Virus record (IMG/VR): IMGVR_UViG_3300015372_000001
Location: 16,738-80,737 of that record
DNA length: 64,000 nt
Strand: one strand, 5' to 3'
Origin: a virus
The notes under the pieces are model-generated. The model was given only the letters and a program-made list of their open reading frames with translations. It was not told where the DNA came from and made no database searches. Shown here piece after piece: positions 17,179 through 24,826 of this stretch. The position numbers and the translations under genes are program-made. The first letter of the stretch is position 1. Every line of letters starts with the position of its first letter.

Positions 17179-17412
17179 TCAGGCGACGTTCTTCAGATGG
17201 CGGATGGCCATCAGCACGAACGTCTTGGTGGACTCGAAGTAGGTGATCTTGCGAGTCACCTCGGTGCTGGTCGCGGTGAAGCCGTTCTGGCTGAACAGCT
17301 GACGAGCGAACTCACCGATCTCTCGGGTCATCTTGTCGATCGTGACCTGGTTGGCCTTCCGGGTTCCCTTGGCCAGATCCGCAACGAACTTGATCTCGAT
17401 CCTGCGTGGCAT
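17179..17412 (-). CDS. hypothetical basic protein
   Basis: 77 residues from ATG 17412 behind GGAGG. Short strand then helices: RRIEIKFVADLAKG and KMTREIGEFARQL. Basic, possibly nucleic-acid binding. No family recognised. Confidence 0.65.
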   Translation of the reverse strand: MPRRIEIKFVADLAKGTRKANQVTIDKMTREIGEFARQLFSQNGFTATSTEVTRKITYFESTKTFVLMAIRHLKNVA

Positions 17413-17416
17413 TGCG

Positions 17417-17635
17417 TTACCTCCGTTCCTTCTGTTCAGTCCGAGATGTCATGTGCCAGTACGGGCAGTCCCGGCACTTGTAGGCGCGCAGCCGTTGCCC
17501 GCCCTTGATCGCGCGATTGAGCGTGGCGCTCAGTGCATGCGCCTTGCTCTGGTAGCAGAACTTGCCGCTCTTGCACTCCTTCAGGGCCGGGGAGCGGTGC
17601 GGCTTCCTCCTCCTCGGCTTGATTCGTCGGCCCAT
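17417..17635 (-). CDS. zinc-ribbon protein
   Basis: 72 residues from ATG 17635 (GGGAGGG upstream). Very basic N-terminus (GRRIKPRRRKPHR), then Cys residues at CKSGKFC and CRDC, followed by YWHMTSR. This is the common actinophage miniprotein with Cys pairs and a YxCxxCxxWHxT ending. Possibly RNA or ribosome related; function unproven. Confidence 0.75.
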   Translation of the reverse strand: MGRRIKPRRRKPHRSPALKECKSGKFCYQSKAHALSATLNRAIKGGQRLRAYKCRDCPYWHMTSRTEQKERR

Positions 17636-17645
17636 GGGCCCTCCC

Positions 17646-17945
17646 TTACTCCTCGGTCCGCCCATAGGGGTGCGGAATGCTTCTGACGGCTCGCTTCCGG
17701 CCATGCAGCGCGGCCAGCAGCGACTCGATGTAGGGGTCGTAGGTGCCTCCGGCGATGCCCTCGATCAGGTCATCGATCTCGGGCGGTCCGGAGGACTCCG
17801 CGACCTCTTCCTCCTCGGCGCGGCGCAGCCACTCCCAGGAGTGATCGGACAGATCAGTCACGGTGTGACCGATCGGATGGGTGCAAGCCAGCCGCTCCCC
17901 GCTGACCCGGCTGGTGTACTTCTGGTTGCAGATCCGAGGGCTCAC
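17646..17945 (-). CDS. hypothetical protein
   Basis: 99 residues from GTG 17945, overlapping the previous stop as GTGA. CNQ and CTHPIGH near the N-terminus look like a small metal site. An acidic middle and a basic C-terminus follow. Function unknown. Confidence 0.65.
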   Translation of the reverse strand: MSPRICNQKYTSRVSGERLACTHPIGHTVTDLSDHSWEWLRRAEEEEVAESSGPPEIDDLIEGIAGGTYDPYIESLLAALHGRKRAVRSIPHPYGRTEE

Positions 17946-18292
17946 GCCGGCTCATCTCCTTCCGGGAGCGGGCTCTCGATCGAGATGACGCGAGGCAGTG
18001 GTTCCGGTCCGACATAGCGCAGACACCGGCAGGTGGTGAGCACCTGCCGGGTGCCCAGCTTGGTCTTCTTGAAGAAGGCGACGGTGTAGTGACAGCCGTC
18101 GTCGTCGCTGTGGAACGAGTAGTGGTGCGTGCACCCACAGGTCGGGTCCGGATCGGTGAGGACCCGGACCCGACGCTGCAGCCGAATGTTCGCCTGGTGG
18201 TAGGTCTCACCCCAGCCGAGGGTGAGGAACCAGCCGATGGCCAGCACCACGTTGCAGGTCAGGCTGACCCACAGCAGGTGCTGTGCGGTCAT
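17942..18292 (-). CDS. single-pass membrane protein with Cys/His domain
   Basis: 116 residues. One transmembrane segment at residues 4-27 (LLWVSLTCNVVLAIGWFLTL), then CGCTHHYSFHSDDDGC and CRCLRY. The latter matches a Cys/His-rich actinophage family that probably binds a metal. Confidence 0.7.
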   Translation of the reverse strand: MTAQHLLWVSLTCNVVLAIGWFLTLGWGETYHQANIRLQRRVRVLTDPDPTCGCTHHYSFHSDDDGCHYTVAFFKKTKLGTRQVLTTCRCLRYVGPEPLPRVISIESPLPEGDEPA

Positions 18293-18561
18293 CTGACGAT
18301 CGCCGTCTCACGATCGAGGATCTCGTACCGGGAGTAGCCGTTCTCCGGATCGCCGATGATCCGCTGCACCTCCGACAGCACCAGCTGGTCGAGCTGGATG
18401 TGGGTGTGCACCTCCGTGGAGGGCCCGTTGTCGGGGCTCTGGGCGGGCGTACGGCGCTTCCGGGGAGTCGGTTGGACCTCTCCCCTGGCCACGGCCTGAA
18501 CGGCCTTCTCGTGGAGGCTGGCGGTCTCGGGGAGGGGCACGCCCTTCTTGGTCTCAGTCAT
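18289..18561 (-). CDS. hypothetical protein
   Basis: 90 residues from ATG 18561 behind GGAGG. Overlaps the upstream gene by 8 nt. A disordered Pro/Arg-rich centre is followed by VHTHIQLDQLVLSEVQRI. No family recognised. Confidence 0.62.
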   Translation of the reverse strand: MTETKKGVPLPETASLHEKAVQAVARGEVQPTPRKRRTPAQSPDNGPSTEVHTHIQLDQLVLSEVQRIIGDPENGYSRYEILDRETAIVR

Positions 18562-18883
18562 GGTCCTCCGCTCCTTCCACGGTGTCCGGGATGCCGACGA
18601 ACTCCAGGTCCCGGCCACTGGCCTGGAAGATCGCCTTCATGTGCATGAACAGCGCGGCCATCGCCTGCACCGAGTCCTCGTAGTCGCGGATCTGGATCCC
18701 GGCCTTCTCGTCGTCCTCGAGGAAGACAATGGCCTTGACCGGGGTCAGGTTGGCCTCGGGGTCGCCCCGGTGCTCCTCGCGCTCTGCTTCGAGTGCGTCG
18801 TCCAAGGCGTCGGTCATCGACTGGCACAGGCGGGTCAGCCGGGTGAACGGCTGGTCGGCCTGCTTTACGTCCATGTCGGTCAT
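18554..18883 (-). CDS. hypothetical helical protein
   Basis: 109 residues. Acidic helices, a VKAIVFLEDDEKAGIQI strand pair, and a long helix AALFMHMKAIFQASG. Coupled to its neighbours by overlaps. No family recognised. Confidence 0.68.
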   Translation of the reverse strand: MTDMDVKQADQPFTRLTRLCQSMTDALDDALEAEREEHRGDPEANLTPVKAIVFLEDDEKAGIQIRDYEDSVQAMAALFMHMKAIFQASGRDLEFVGIPDTVEGAEDHD

Positions 18884-19101
18884 GGCGTTCCTTCCTTGCA
18901 GGTCAGCTGGTGGGCCTTGAGCTCGTGTCGAGCCATGGCCGCCTGCGTCCGCAGCTGTTGCAGACGCCGGCGCTCGGGGGCGCTGATGTGTCGCCCACGA
19001 GCCTTGATGGCCAGGCTGTTGTGCTCACCGGCGACCCGGACCAGGTTCCGCTTGAGCTCACTGCACTCCGCGCAAGCGACCCTGTTCTCGGCGATCCTCA
19101 T
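18880..19101 (-). CDS. hypothetical helical protein
   Basis: 73 residues from ATG 19101 after AAGGAACG. CAEC near the N-terminus and a later Cys (HQLTC). Largely helical and basic. Possible small zinc protein. Confidence 0.65.
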   Translation of the reverse strand: MRIAENRVACAECSELKRNLVRVAGEHNSLAIKARGRHISAPERRRLQQLRTQAAMARHELKAHQLTCKEGTP

Positions 19102-19155
19102 TCCGTTCCTTCCTGGGTGACTGGCATGATGGAACCTCGTTCCCTTCCAAGGCGA

Positions 19156-19200
19156 ACAGCAGAGCCCCGGAGCTTGTGGTGATCCCCGGGGCTCTGCTGT
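19156..19200 (-). terminator. strong intercistronic hairpin
   Basis: 15-bp perfect stem ACAGCAGAGCCCCGG / CCGGGGCTCTGCTGT (19156-19170/19186-19200) between two leftward genes. No T-run on either side, so it is either an intrinsic terminator of the GC-rich type or an RNA processing/stability element. Confidence 0.6.
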
Positions 19201-19201
19201 G

Positions 19202-19462
19202 TCAGGCGACTGCTCGATCCTCGCAACCGAAGACCGGGCTATTGATGTGGTGGGTGATGTTGCCCAGCTCGTCCCGTCCGATCAGGGTGACCATCCGGAT
19301 GTGCTTCGGGTTGAGCTGGGTGAGCAGGCTGGGATCGATCGCACACGAGAGCATGGTGCTGTACTCATCCATCGCCTCTTCGAGGCTGGTGTGGTTGCGG
19401 CTGAAGCTGCTCCCACTGCAGAGAGTGATCCCCACCTCATACGTCACGGATCTGGTGCCCAT
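19202..19462 (-). CDS. hypothetical protein
   Basis: 86 residues from ATG 19462, chosen by AAGGAG 4-5 nt upstream over an in-frame start at 19576. Contains RMVTLIGRDELGNITHHI. Its stop is next to the 15-bp hairpin. No family recognised. Confidence 0.65.
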   Translation of the reverse strand: MGTRSVTYEVGITLCSGSSFSRNHTSLEEAMDEYSTMLSCAIDPSLLTQLNPKHIRMVTLIGRDELGNITHHINSPVFGCEDRAVA

Positions 19463-19556
19463 GACTCCTTCTTTCGGGGTCGGCAGGTTGGTGGTGACCC
19501 ACGCCTCGCCGACCGGGAGGCATTGGCCTATCTGGCGGGGGTGTAGACCCGAGAGC

Positions 19557-19688
19557 TCACTCGAGCCCCCTGTCATGATCGTGGATCTCTTCGGTGGCCC
19601 GCCGTTGCCAGTAGGCCTCCATGAACAGGTTGGTGAGGATGGAGACCCCCACCGACCCGAATAGACAGGACAGGAAGAAGAGCGACAT
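19557..19688 (-). CDS. small membrane peptide
   Basis: 43 residues from ATG 19688, overlapping the previous stop (TGATG). Hydrophobic N-terminus SLFFLSCLFGSVGVSILTNL, then a charged tail. Likely a single-pass membrane protein. Confidence 0.5.
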   Translation of the reverse strand: MSLFFLSCLFGSVGVSILTNLFMEAYWQRRATEEIHDHDRGLE

Positions 19689-19873
19689 CAGGCCTCCTCC
19701 CCCGTCCAGTCGTGGCAGTTCCCGCAGTACCCCTCGCGGATGTCGTTCGGGTTGTGCGAGGTCCTGCCGCATCGCGGGCAGGTGAAGCCGGTGATGATCC
19801 GGTCCACCGCCTGCTGGGCCTTGCGGCCCCGCTCCACGAACTCGCGGAGCATGTCCTGGTTGCGCTCGGTCAC
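19688..19873 (-). CDS. zinc-ribbon protein
   Basis: 61 residues from GTG 19873. An N-terminal helix, then CPRCGRTSHNPNDIREGYC and CGNC knuckles. This is a well-known actinophage miniprotein with a predicted zinc ribbon. Confidence 0.75.
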   Translation of the reverse strand: MTERNQDMLREFVERGRKAQQAVDRIITGFTCPRCGRTSHNPNDIREGYCGNCHDWTGEEA

Positions 19874-20265
19874 GACTGCTCACCTTCTGCGTCGTCACGG
19901 TCGATGCGCTCGGTGGGCAACTCACCTCTGACCCGGACCTTGATCTGGTACCTGCTCCAGTCATCCCGGCCGACCTCCTGGGCGACCACATCCTGGAAGT
20001 ACTCTGGAATCTCCTCCCAGGGCACCTGGTGGAAGTCGAGCAGCTCGTTCCGCTTCAGCTCCGACCGGTCCCGGTTGAGCATCACCGCGTTCCGCAGGTA
20101 GGCCGGCTGTGCGGTCCCCAGCGGGTGGATGCCGGACGGCTCCGCACTGGGCTGGAGCGTGGTGAACTGGGTCCAGCCTTCGGTAGGGCTGGAGAACCCT
20201 TCCGGTGTCGTCGGCTGGTTGGCGTGACCGACCTCGATGACGATGGTCGGTGCAAGGTGCTTCAT
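19870..20265 (-). CDS. hypothetical protein
   Basis: 131 residues from ATG 20265 behind AAAGGGG. A flexible Pro/Gly-rich N-terminal half is followed by WEEIPEYFQDVVAQEVG and a strand-rich end. Overlaps the next gene as GTGA. No family recognised. Confidence 0.65.
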   Translation of the reverse strand: MKHLAPTIVIEVGHANQPTTPEGFSSPTEGWTQFTTLQPSAEPSGIHPLGTAQPAYLRNAVMLNRDRSELKRNELLDFHQVPWEEIPEYFQDVVAQEVGRDDWSRYQIKVRVRGELPTERIDRDDAEGEQS

Positions 20266-20334
20266 GGTGTCCCCTTTCGGAGGGTTTGGTTCCCCACGAC
20301 GGTCGCCGTGGGCAGGGCGGGTCACCCTCCAGAC

Positions 20335-20370
20335 ACGCACATCCTCGACGGAGAGGACGAGGATGTGCGT
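20335..20370 (-). terminator. intercistronic hairpin
   Basis: 13-bp perfect stem ACGCACATCCTCG / CGAGGATGTGCGT with a 10-nt loop, in the gap after the gene ending at 20388. No T-run. Confidence 0.55.
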
Positions 20371-20387
20371 GCTGGGCAGCGACCCCC

Positions 20388-20909
20388 TCAGTAGCGGGTG
20401 TAGGCCACGACCGACTTCGCGAGGAACTGAGTCTCGTTGAACTTCAGGCCCAGGTACTGCCCGAGGTAGAAGTCGTACATCGGGATCGGCAGCGGCTGCC
20501 TCCCCTCCAGCCTCATCGCTTGGCTCCAGAGCTCGTCATCGACCCGAGGGAGCCGGGAGCGGTGCATCGACGCTGGCGTGGAGTAGTCGGACCACAGGTA
20601 TGGACCACCGCAGATCCGGCCGCCCTGGTTCCCGTACGGCGTGGTGGACTTGAACCTGAAGCTGATGTTCTCCACCATCCCGGTGAACCGGATCTCATAG
20701 ACGGCCGATTCGGTCTCCACCTGGATCGGATTGCTGAGATTGCTATCCCAGTCGCCTGGGTCCACCAGTGCCCGCAGCAGAGCCAGCGAGCGCTTCTCGG
20801 CATTCTCCTGGCGCTGCTCCCGGGACGGTCGTGCGGCCCACCGGCCGTTGGGCAGCCGAGGCTGCTGGCGGAGCCGGTTCAGGACGTTGGCGACAGGACT
20901 GCTGGCCAT
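20388..20909 (-). CDS. hypothetical protein, paralog of 21248-21631
   Basis: 173 residues. The segments ALLRALVDPGDWD and YLGQYLGLKFNE align with ALLRATVPSSDWR and WLGQYLALKYDE of the gene at 21248-21631, and both proteins share a central beta-rich region. Adjacent to the 86-aa paralog at 20910. Function unknown. Confidence 0.7.
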   Translation of the reverse strand: MASSPVANVLNRLRQQPRLPNGRWAARPSREQRQENAEKRSLALLRALVDPGDWDSNLSNPIQVETESAVYEIRFTGMVENISFRFKSTTPYGNQGGRICGGPYLWSDYSTPASMHRSRLPRVDDELWSQAMRLEGRQPLPIPMYDFYLGQYLGLKFNETQFLAKSVVAYTRY

Positions 20910-21170
20910 CTAGCCCCCGACCGTCTGCGGGACCATGACCACCTGCTCGGCGGTCTGGTCGAAGGTGCGGGTGACCGTGCCCGTGCCACCGCCGGAGTCC
21001 ACGGTGAAGGCGAGCATGCCCTTGGCCATGGACTCATCGAAGGTGGCCATGGCCTCGTTGACCTCGGTCTCGACGGCCGGGTCGTAGATCACGTCGGTGT
21101 GGCCGGAGCTGTCCAGGATGCGCAGGACGTGCTTGCCGGCCGGAACGTCGATCTTGGTGAGAGTGGACAT
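20910..21170 (-). CDS. conserved small phage protein, 86 aa (paralog of 8860-9120)
   Basis: Starts at ATG 21170 and stops at TAG next to the following ATG. LRILDSSGHTDVIYDP, GMLAFTVDS and VPQTVGG parallel the 86-residue protein at 8860-9120. The longer open frame to 21563 overlaps the upstream gene and is discounted. Confidence 0.78.
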   Translation of the reverse strand: MSTLTKIDVPAGKHVLRILDSSGHTDVIYDPAVETEVNEAMATFDESMAKGMLAFTVDSGGGTGTVTRTFDQTAEQVVMVPQTVGG

Positions 21171-21202
21171 TCGGTTGTTTCCCTTCGTGGTGATACAGCG
21201 AA

Positions 21203-21228
21203 GCCCCACAGCCGAGTTGCTGTGGGGC
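21203..21228 (-). terminator. intercistronic hairpin
   Basis: 10-bp stem GCCCCACAGC / GCTGTGGGGC with loop CGAGTT, downstream of the gene ending at 21248. Confidence 0.5.
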
Positions 21229-21247
21229 GGGTGGAACATCCGTGGGG

Positions 21248-21631
21248 CTACAGGACCACGACGTGGTGCGGCCAGTGGGCGTAGGGGACGGCCTTCTTGC
21301 GGAAGGCCCGCTCGTCGTACTTCAACGCGAGGTACTGCCCGAGCCAGATGTCGGGGTCCGGCAGTCGGCCGCCTGTGTAGGAGAAGGGCTTCGGCCCCCC
21401 ACACAGGGCGAACATGAAGTGCCCTTCGGTGCCGACTGCCTTGATGTTGATCGCGGTCGAGGCGAACCAGACCTGGTAGCGCTGCCCGCTCTGGCTGGTG
21501 AACTCCAGGTGGGTGTAGATCCGTCGCTGGAACCGACCACGCTTGTCCCGTTCGACCTGCCACCGCCAGTCCGAACTGGGGACGGTGGCTCGTAGCAGAG
21601 CCCAGCTGCGTTCATAGGCCGCTCCGGCCAT
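21248..21631 (-). CDS. hypothetical protein, paralog of 20388-20909
   Basis: 127 residues. Shares the ALLR..V...DW and LGQYLxLKxxE blocks with the 173-residue protein at 20388 but is shorter at the N-terminus. Both copies flank the 86-aa gene, suggesting a local duplication. Confidence 0.7.
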   Translation of the reverse strand: MAGAAYERSWALLRATVPSSDWRWQVERDKRGRFQRRIYTHLEFTSQSGQRYQVWFASTAINIKAVGTEGHFMFALCGGPKPFSYTGGRLPDPDIWLGQYLALKYDERAFRKKAVPYAHWPHHVVVL

Positions 21632-21814
21632 TCATGCTCCTTCCGTGGTGTGGGCGAGCGCGAGGAACCAGAGCTCCGGAGTGGCGTTCTCGCACCGCTC
21701 CATCGCCATGGCCTTGCGTCCGACCTCCAGTTCCCGTTGGAGGTCGGACGTGGACGCTCCGGGGCTGCTGTCCCAGCCCCAGATGTCGGCGTACCAGTAG
21801 ACGTACTCAGGCAT
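21632..21814 (-). CDS. hypothetical protein
   Basis: 60 residues from ATG 21814, overlapping the upstream gene by 8 nt. Aromatic N-terminus PEYVYWYADIWGWD, then a helix. No family recognised. Confidence 0.6.
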   Translation of the reverse strand: MPEYVYWYADIWGWDSSPGASTSDLQRELEVGRKAMAMERCENATPELWFLALAHTTEGA

Positions 21815-21983
21815 CTGCCACCTCGGTGGTGACGGTGATGACCAGGACATGCACCTTGCGGAACTCGTCTCCCGGTGGGGTGGGCTGATCGGGGTGGATG
21901 TGAGGTTCCGTCATCCAACCGCCGTCGTTGGTGCGGACCTGCACCTCGACTCGCTCGGTGTAGGTGACCTCGGCGGCGCTCAT
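21807..21983 (-). CDS. hypothetical protein
   Basis: 58 residues from ATG 21983 with GGAGG directly upstream. Strand-rich, with VEVQVRTNDGGWMTEPH and KVHVLVITVTTEV. The longer frame to 22316 is a shadow of neighbours. Confidence 0.62.
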   Translation of the reverse strand: MSAAEVTYTERVEVQVRTNDGGWMTEPHIHPDQPTPPGDEFRKVHVLVITVTTEVADA

Positions 21984-22222
21984 CCGACCTCCTCCTGTTC
22001 GACTGCGATGAACCGTCGGACACAGGCCTCGACGTTGAGGTAGGCGGCTGCACTGATCGGCGAGCAGCGAACTGCTTCGATCAGCGCCACACCAGCCGCC
22101 TCGACTGGGATGTGCTGGATCTCCAGGAGTTCCAGCACCTCTCGGGTCACGTCGAAGATCTGGACCAGGTGGGTGTCCATGAGCACCGACACGGCCAGTT
22201 CGACCTTCTCGTCCAGCGTCAT
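21980..22222 (-). CDS. hypothetical helical protein
   Basis: 80 residues from ATG 22222 in an ATGA overlap. Amphipathic helices (LDEKVELAVSVLMD, REVLELLEIQHI). No catalytic motif. Confidence 0.62.
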   Translation of the reverse strand: MTLDEKVELAVSVLMDTHLVQIFDVTREVLELLEIQHIPVEAAGVALIEAVRCSPISAAAYLNVEACVRRFIAVEQEEVG

Positions 22223-22536
22223 CACACCTCCAGCGGGAGCAGGGAGCGGGGCTCCATGACCGTGACCTGCCGGGCGGAGACCTCCAGCACCTCGGGGATG
22301 TCCCAGCACGCGACACCTTGTTGACCTTGCGCGCCGGCGATCTCCGGGGTGCAGCCGACCTGCACCTCGTCCAGGAGGCGTTCGATCAGGACCGTGAGCG
22401 GCGGTTGACGGCTGTTGACCAACTCCAGCAGCCCGAAGAAGTGACCGGCGATGTAGCTGAACCGGTAGTAGTTCTCGGTCGCGCCCTTGCCCGCGTTGTC
22501 GGGCTTGGTCCGGAACGTGACGACGTAGATGTCCAT
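22222..22536 (-). CDS. hypothetical protein
   Basis: 104 residues from ATG 22536, overlapping the previous stop. Starts with a beta strand (MDIYVVTFRTKPDN). No family recognised. Confidence 0.63.
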   Translation of the reverse strand: MDIYVVTFRTKPDNAGKGATENYYRFSYIAGHFFGLLELVNSRQPPLTVLIERLLDEVQVGCTPEIAGAQGQQGVACWDIPEVLEVSARQVTVMEPRSLLPLEV

Positions 22537-22859
22537 CACTCCTCCTCGTCCTCGCCGTAGGACTCCAGCCAGGCCTGCTCGCGCGCCAGGTCACGGTCCT
22601 GGGCGCGCTCGGCCTGCTCCTCGAGCCAGTCCTCGCACTCGTCCGAGCAGCCCAGCTGCCAGACGCTGACGGGCTGGAAGTGCGCGGCGCAGCGCAGGCA
22701 CTGATCGACCCTGTTGTACGGATCGATCTTCTTGATGCAGGTGATGCACCGGTACTGCTGCTCCGGGTGGGGCTCGAACTCGTCGTCCGCCCAGGTGATC
22801 TCGGCCCCGCAGTCCATGCAGGCGACATCGTGGTAGTACGTGGTGATGGTGGTGCTCAT
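22536..22859 (-). CDS. multi-Cys zinc-binding protein
   Basis: 107 residues from ATG 22859 behind AAAGGAG. Four Cys pairs: CMDC, CITC, CLRC and the CSDEC region, consistent with two zinc sites, then an acidic helix. First gene of leftward unit 2, preceded by an attenuator-like leader. Confidence 0.75.
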   Translation of the reverse strand: MSTTITTYYHDVACMDCGAEITWADDEFEPHPEQQYRCITCIKKIDPYNRVDQCLRCAAHFQPVSVWQLGCSDECEDWLEEQAERAQDRDLAREQAWLESYGEDEEE

Positions 22860-22888
22860 GGTGACTCCTTTCAGGGGTCAGACATGCG

Positions 22889-22922
22889 AAAAGGCCCCCA
22901 GATCGAGTGATCTGAGGGCCTT
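22889..22922 (-). terminator. attenuator-like terminator in leader 2
   Basis: Read leftward: GGCCCTCAGATC pairs with GATCTGGGGGCC (one mismatch), loop ACTC, followed by TTTTCGCATGTC. Only 30 nt separate it from the ATG of the first gene. Confidence 0.75.
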
Positions 22923-23004
22923 CCCGCCGGCAACACCTTGTTGCCGTCGTTGCTGGTCAGAGCCGCTTTTGGGTATGCGGTCGCTGATCAACTGCTCTAA
23001 CTAT

Positions 23005-23033
23005 CTCATACAGGCGTGGGAAACGCAAGTCAA
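23005..23033 (-). promoter_or_regulatory. promoter of leftward unit 2
   Basis: Leftward -35 TTGACT (23028-23033), 17-bp spacer, -10 TATGAG (23005-23010). The local sequence is clearly AT-richer than its surroundings. Confidence 0.65.
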
Positions 23034-23070
23034 AACGCTACATTCCCAGCACTTTCTTGCGCCTCAGGAG

Positions 23071-23271
23071 TCACACCCCAGGGAACAGCCGCACGTTGGG
23101 GTCGAACGGCTCGTCCAGGATCTGGATCTCCATCTTGCGGCCTCCCTTGGTGAATACCAGGGCCACGACGCCGTAGTCGGCGGCCTGAACCTTCTCGATC
23201 GCGGCCACGATGTCGTTGCTGCTGGCCTTCATGTGCTGTGCCATCCGCAGGAAGTGGTTGTAGTCGGGCAT
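23071..23271 (-). CDS. hypothetical protein
   Basis: 66 residues from ATG 23271, with AGGAGG upstream. N-terminal helix, then VALVFTKGGRKMEIQILDEP strands. Last gene of leftward unit 3. No family recognised. Confidence 0.62.
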   Translation of the reverse strand: MPDYNHFLRMAQHMKASSNDIVAAIEKVQAADYGVVALVFTKGGRKMEIQILDEPFDPNVRLFPGV

Positions 23272-23375
23272 CAGGAGCCTCCTCTGCTCCACCACCACGC
23301 GAGGAGCAGCCCTGTCCAGAAGCAGACGTAGCCGTACAGGGCTGCCCACACGATCACCAGGTGCTGAAGACTCAC
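23271..23375 (-). CDS. small membrane peptide
   Basis: 34 codons from GTG 23375, overlapping the previous stop as GTGA and the next start as TGATG. The product SLQHLVIVWAALYGYVCF continues into a Trp-rich hydrophobic stretch, so it is one membrane span with an RGGS tail. The perfect coupling on both sides supports it despite its size. Confidence 0.5.
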   Translation of the reverse strand: MSLQHLVIVWAALYGYVCFWTGLLLAWWWSRGGS

Positions 23376-23641
23376 TCAGCCTCCTCGGCGGCCTCGGAGA
23401 TCTTCGCGATCATGTCGTCCACCACCTGCGGAGCGATCTTGAGCATCGCCTGAGCCAGCCGCAGGTGGTCGTCGTCGGCCTCGAACTCGACGCTCAGGAT
23501 CGCGCCCCTGGCCTTGATCATGACCTGGATCCCCATCTCGGTAGGCCGGATGCTGGCCTCGCCGATGGTCGCGCTGCAGTCGGCGTTGTTCAGCCGGGTC
23601 ATCAGCTCCTCGAGCAGCTCGGCATCGGGTACCTGGGTCAC
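23372..23641 (-). CDS. hypothetical protein
   Basis: 89 residues from GTG 23641, overlapping the previous stop as GTGA. Contains MIKARGAILSVEFEADDDH, then a helical acidic C-terminus. No family recognised. Confidence 0.62.
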   Translation of the reverse strand: MTQVPDAELLEELMTRLNNADCSATIGEASIRPTEMGIQVMIKARGAILSVEFEADDDHLRLAQAMLKIAPQVVDDMIAKISEAAEEAE

Positions 23642-24063
23642 AGCTTCTCCCCAGCGATCTTCTCGGCGATCCGGCGGACCTGGGTTGCCGAGTTGGAGCC
23701 GTCGAACAGCGCGCCCGCCTGCTCGTCGGTGAGACCGAGCTCCGTTATCGCGACGTACCGGACATGGATCCCGTCCACCACGTCCGTGGTGGTGTACCGG
23801 GAGTCGGCATGCATCCCGACCCAGCCGGCCACACAGTAGGCAGTGCCGCAGTGCGCCCGGATCTGGTTGAGCTGCTCGTTGTTGACTCGGGTGCCGTCGC
23901 TGTTCCAGACCATTCTGACCAGGTGGTCGGCCATGTAGTTGGGGGGCGTCACGTACCCGCCCTGCCACCACTCGCGGTCGATCTCGGGCAGAGCGTCCTG
24001 CTCCTCTACCCACTCCACTGCCTTCCGCAGCAGCGGGATGTTGGGACTGATGTTCTCGGTCAT
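23638..24063 (-). CDS. conserved phage protein, possibly DUF6197-related
   Basis: 141 residues. NIPLLRKAVEWVEEQ, then CGTAYCVAGWVGMHADSRY and a helical C-terminus. The Cys/Gly centre and the helical frame resemble DUF6197-type proteins of actinobacteria and phages. It heads a set of similar adjacent genes. Confidence 0.7.
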   Translation of the reverse strand: MTENISPNIPLLRKAVEWVEEQDALPEIDREWWQGGYVTPPNYMADHLVRMVWNSDGTRVNNEQLNQIRAHCGTAYCVAGWVGMHADSRYTTTDVVDGIHVRYVAITELGLTDEQAGALFDGSNSATQVRRIAEKIAGEKL

Positions 24064-24464
24064 GGGATGATCCCTTCATCCGGGTCGAACCCAGCTCTCG
24101 CGATCTTCTCGCACTTGGCCAGCAGGTCCTCGACCTCCGTCTGGGTGGTGGTATCGGCGTCGTTCCAGCAGGTGACCACGCCGACCGGGGCCGGCTGAAG
24201 GTCTCCGTCCTCGTCGTACTTGCGCTCGTCGTAGTCGAGCTGGCTGGCCAGCAGCCAGACCGCCTCGGTCATGTCCTCGTGCTCGGAGACCAGTTGCTCC
24301 AGGGACTCGTTGTCGGTCTCGAACAGACCCTGACAGAACGCCATCCCGCCCATCATGCAGACGTGGCCGTTCTCCTCGTTCAGGGTGCCCTGAGCCCAGC
24401 CGTGCTCCCGGATGTACTCCCGGGTGCTGGCCAGCAGGTCGGCCACCCTGTCCATGATCTTCAT
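24060..24464 (-). CDS. DUF6197-like protein (tandem copy 1)
   Basis: 134 residues. REHGWAQGTLNEENGHVCMMG and a C-terminal WNDAD followed by EVEDLLAKCEKIARA. The central Cys/Gly-containing motif and WND near the C-terminus recur in the next two genes. Function of the family unknown. Confidence 0.68.
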   Translation of the reverse strand: MKIMDRVADLLASTREYIREHGWAQGTLNEENGHVCMMGGMAFCQGLFETDNESLEQLVSEHEDMTEAVWLLASQLDYDERKYDEDGDLQPAPVGVVTCWNDADTTTQTEVEDLLAKCEKIARAGFDPDEGIIP

Positions 24465-24826
24465 GTGGTGATCCCTTCATCCGGGTCAAACCCGGCTCGT
24501 TCGATCTTGGCTGCCTTGCGGAACGTGTCCAGGACGTGCTGCTTGCCCCGGGCACCCCTCTCCTTGTCGTCGTTCCAGGTCATGACGTTGCCCGAGGCGA
24601 GGACGATGTTCTCGGATCCGTCGATCGCCTTCATCAGGGCCTGACAGGCGCGCGCGACCTCCGGGGCCTGTACCTGGCTCTCGTCCAGGTCAGCGGAGAA
24701 CAGGATCGCGCCGACGGCGCAGCTCTGGTTCCGGTTGGGACCGAGGAGGGCACCCCTCCACCAGCCATGGTTCTCGAGGTAGTCGGCCGCGGCGTCCAGC
24801 CAGTCGGCCACGGATGCGAACTTCAC
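24461..24826 (-). CDS. DUF6197-like protein (tandem copy 2)
   Basis: 121 residues from GTG 24826. LENHGWWRGALLGP, SCAVGAILF, VMTWNDDKE and FRKAAKIERAGFDPDEG. The end RAGFDPDEGI is shared almost exactly with copy 1, which shows recent duplication. Confidence 0.68.
   Translation of the reverse strand: MKFASVADWLDAAADYLENHGWWRGALLGPNRNQSCAVGAILFSADLDESQVQAPEVARACQALMKAIDGSENIVLASGNVMTWNDDKERGARGKQHVLDTFRKAAKIERAGFDPDEGITT

Larger units (their letters stand above)
22860..23070 (-). promoter_or_regulatory. leader of leftward unit 2
   Basis: Reading leftward: promoter (23005-23033), hairpin GGCAAC/GTTGCC (22929-22945), a terminator-like hairpin with TTTT (22889-22922), then the conserved-looking GCATGTC and the gene start. 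It has the same order of elements as the leaders at 13877-14252 and 29576-29990. Confidence 0.65.
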
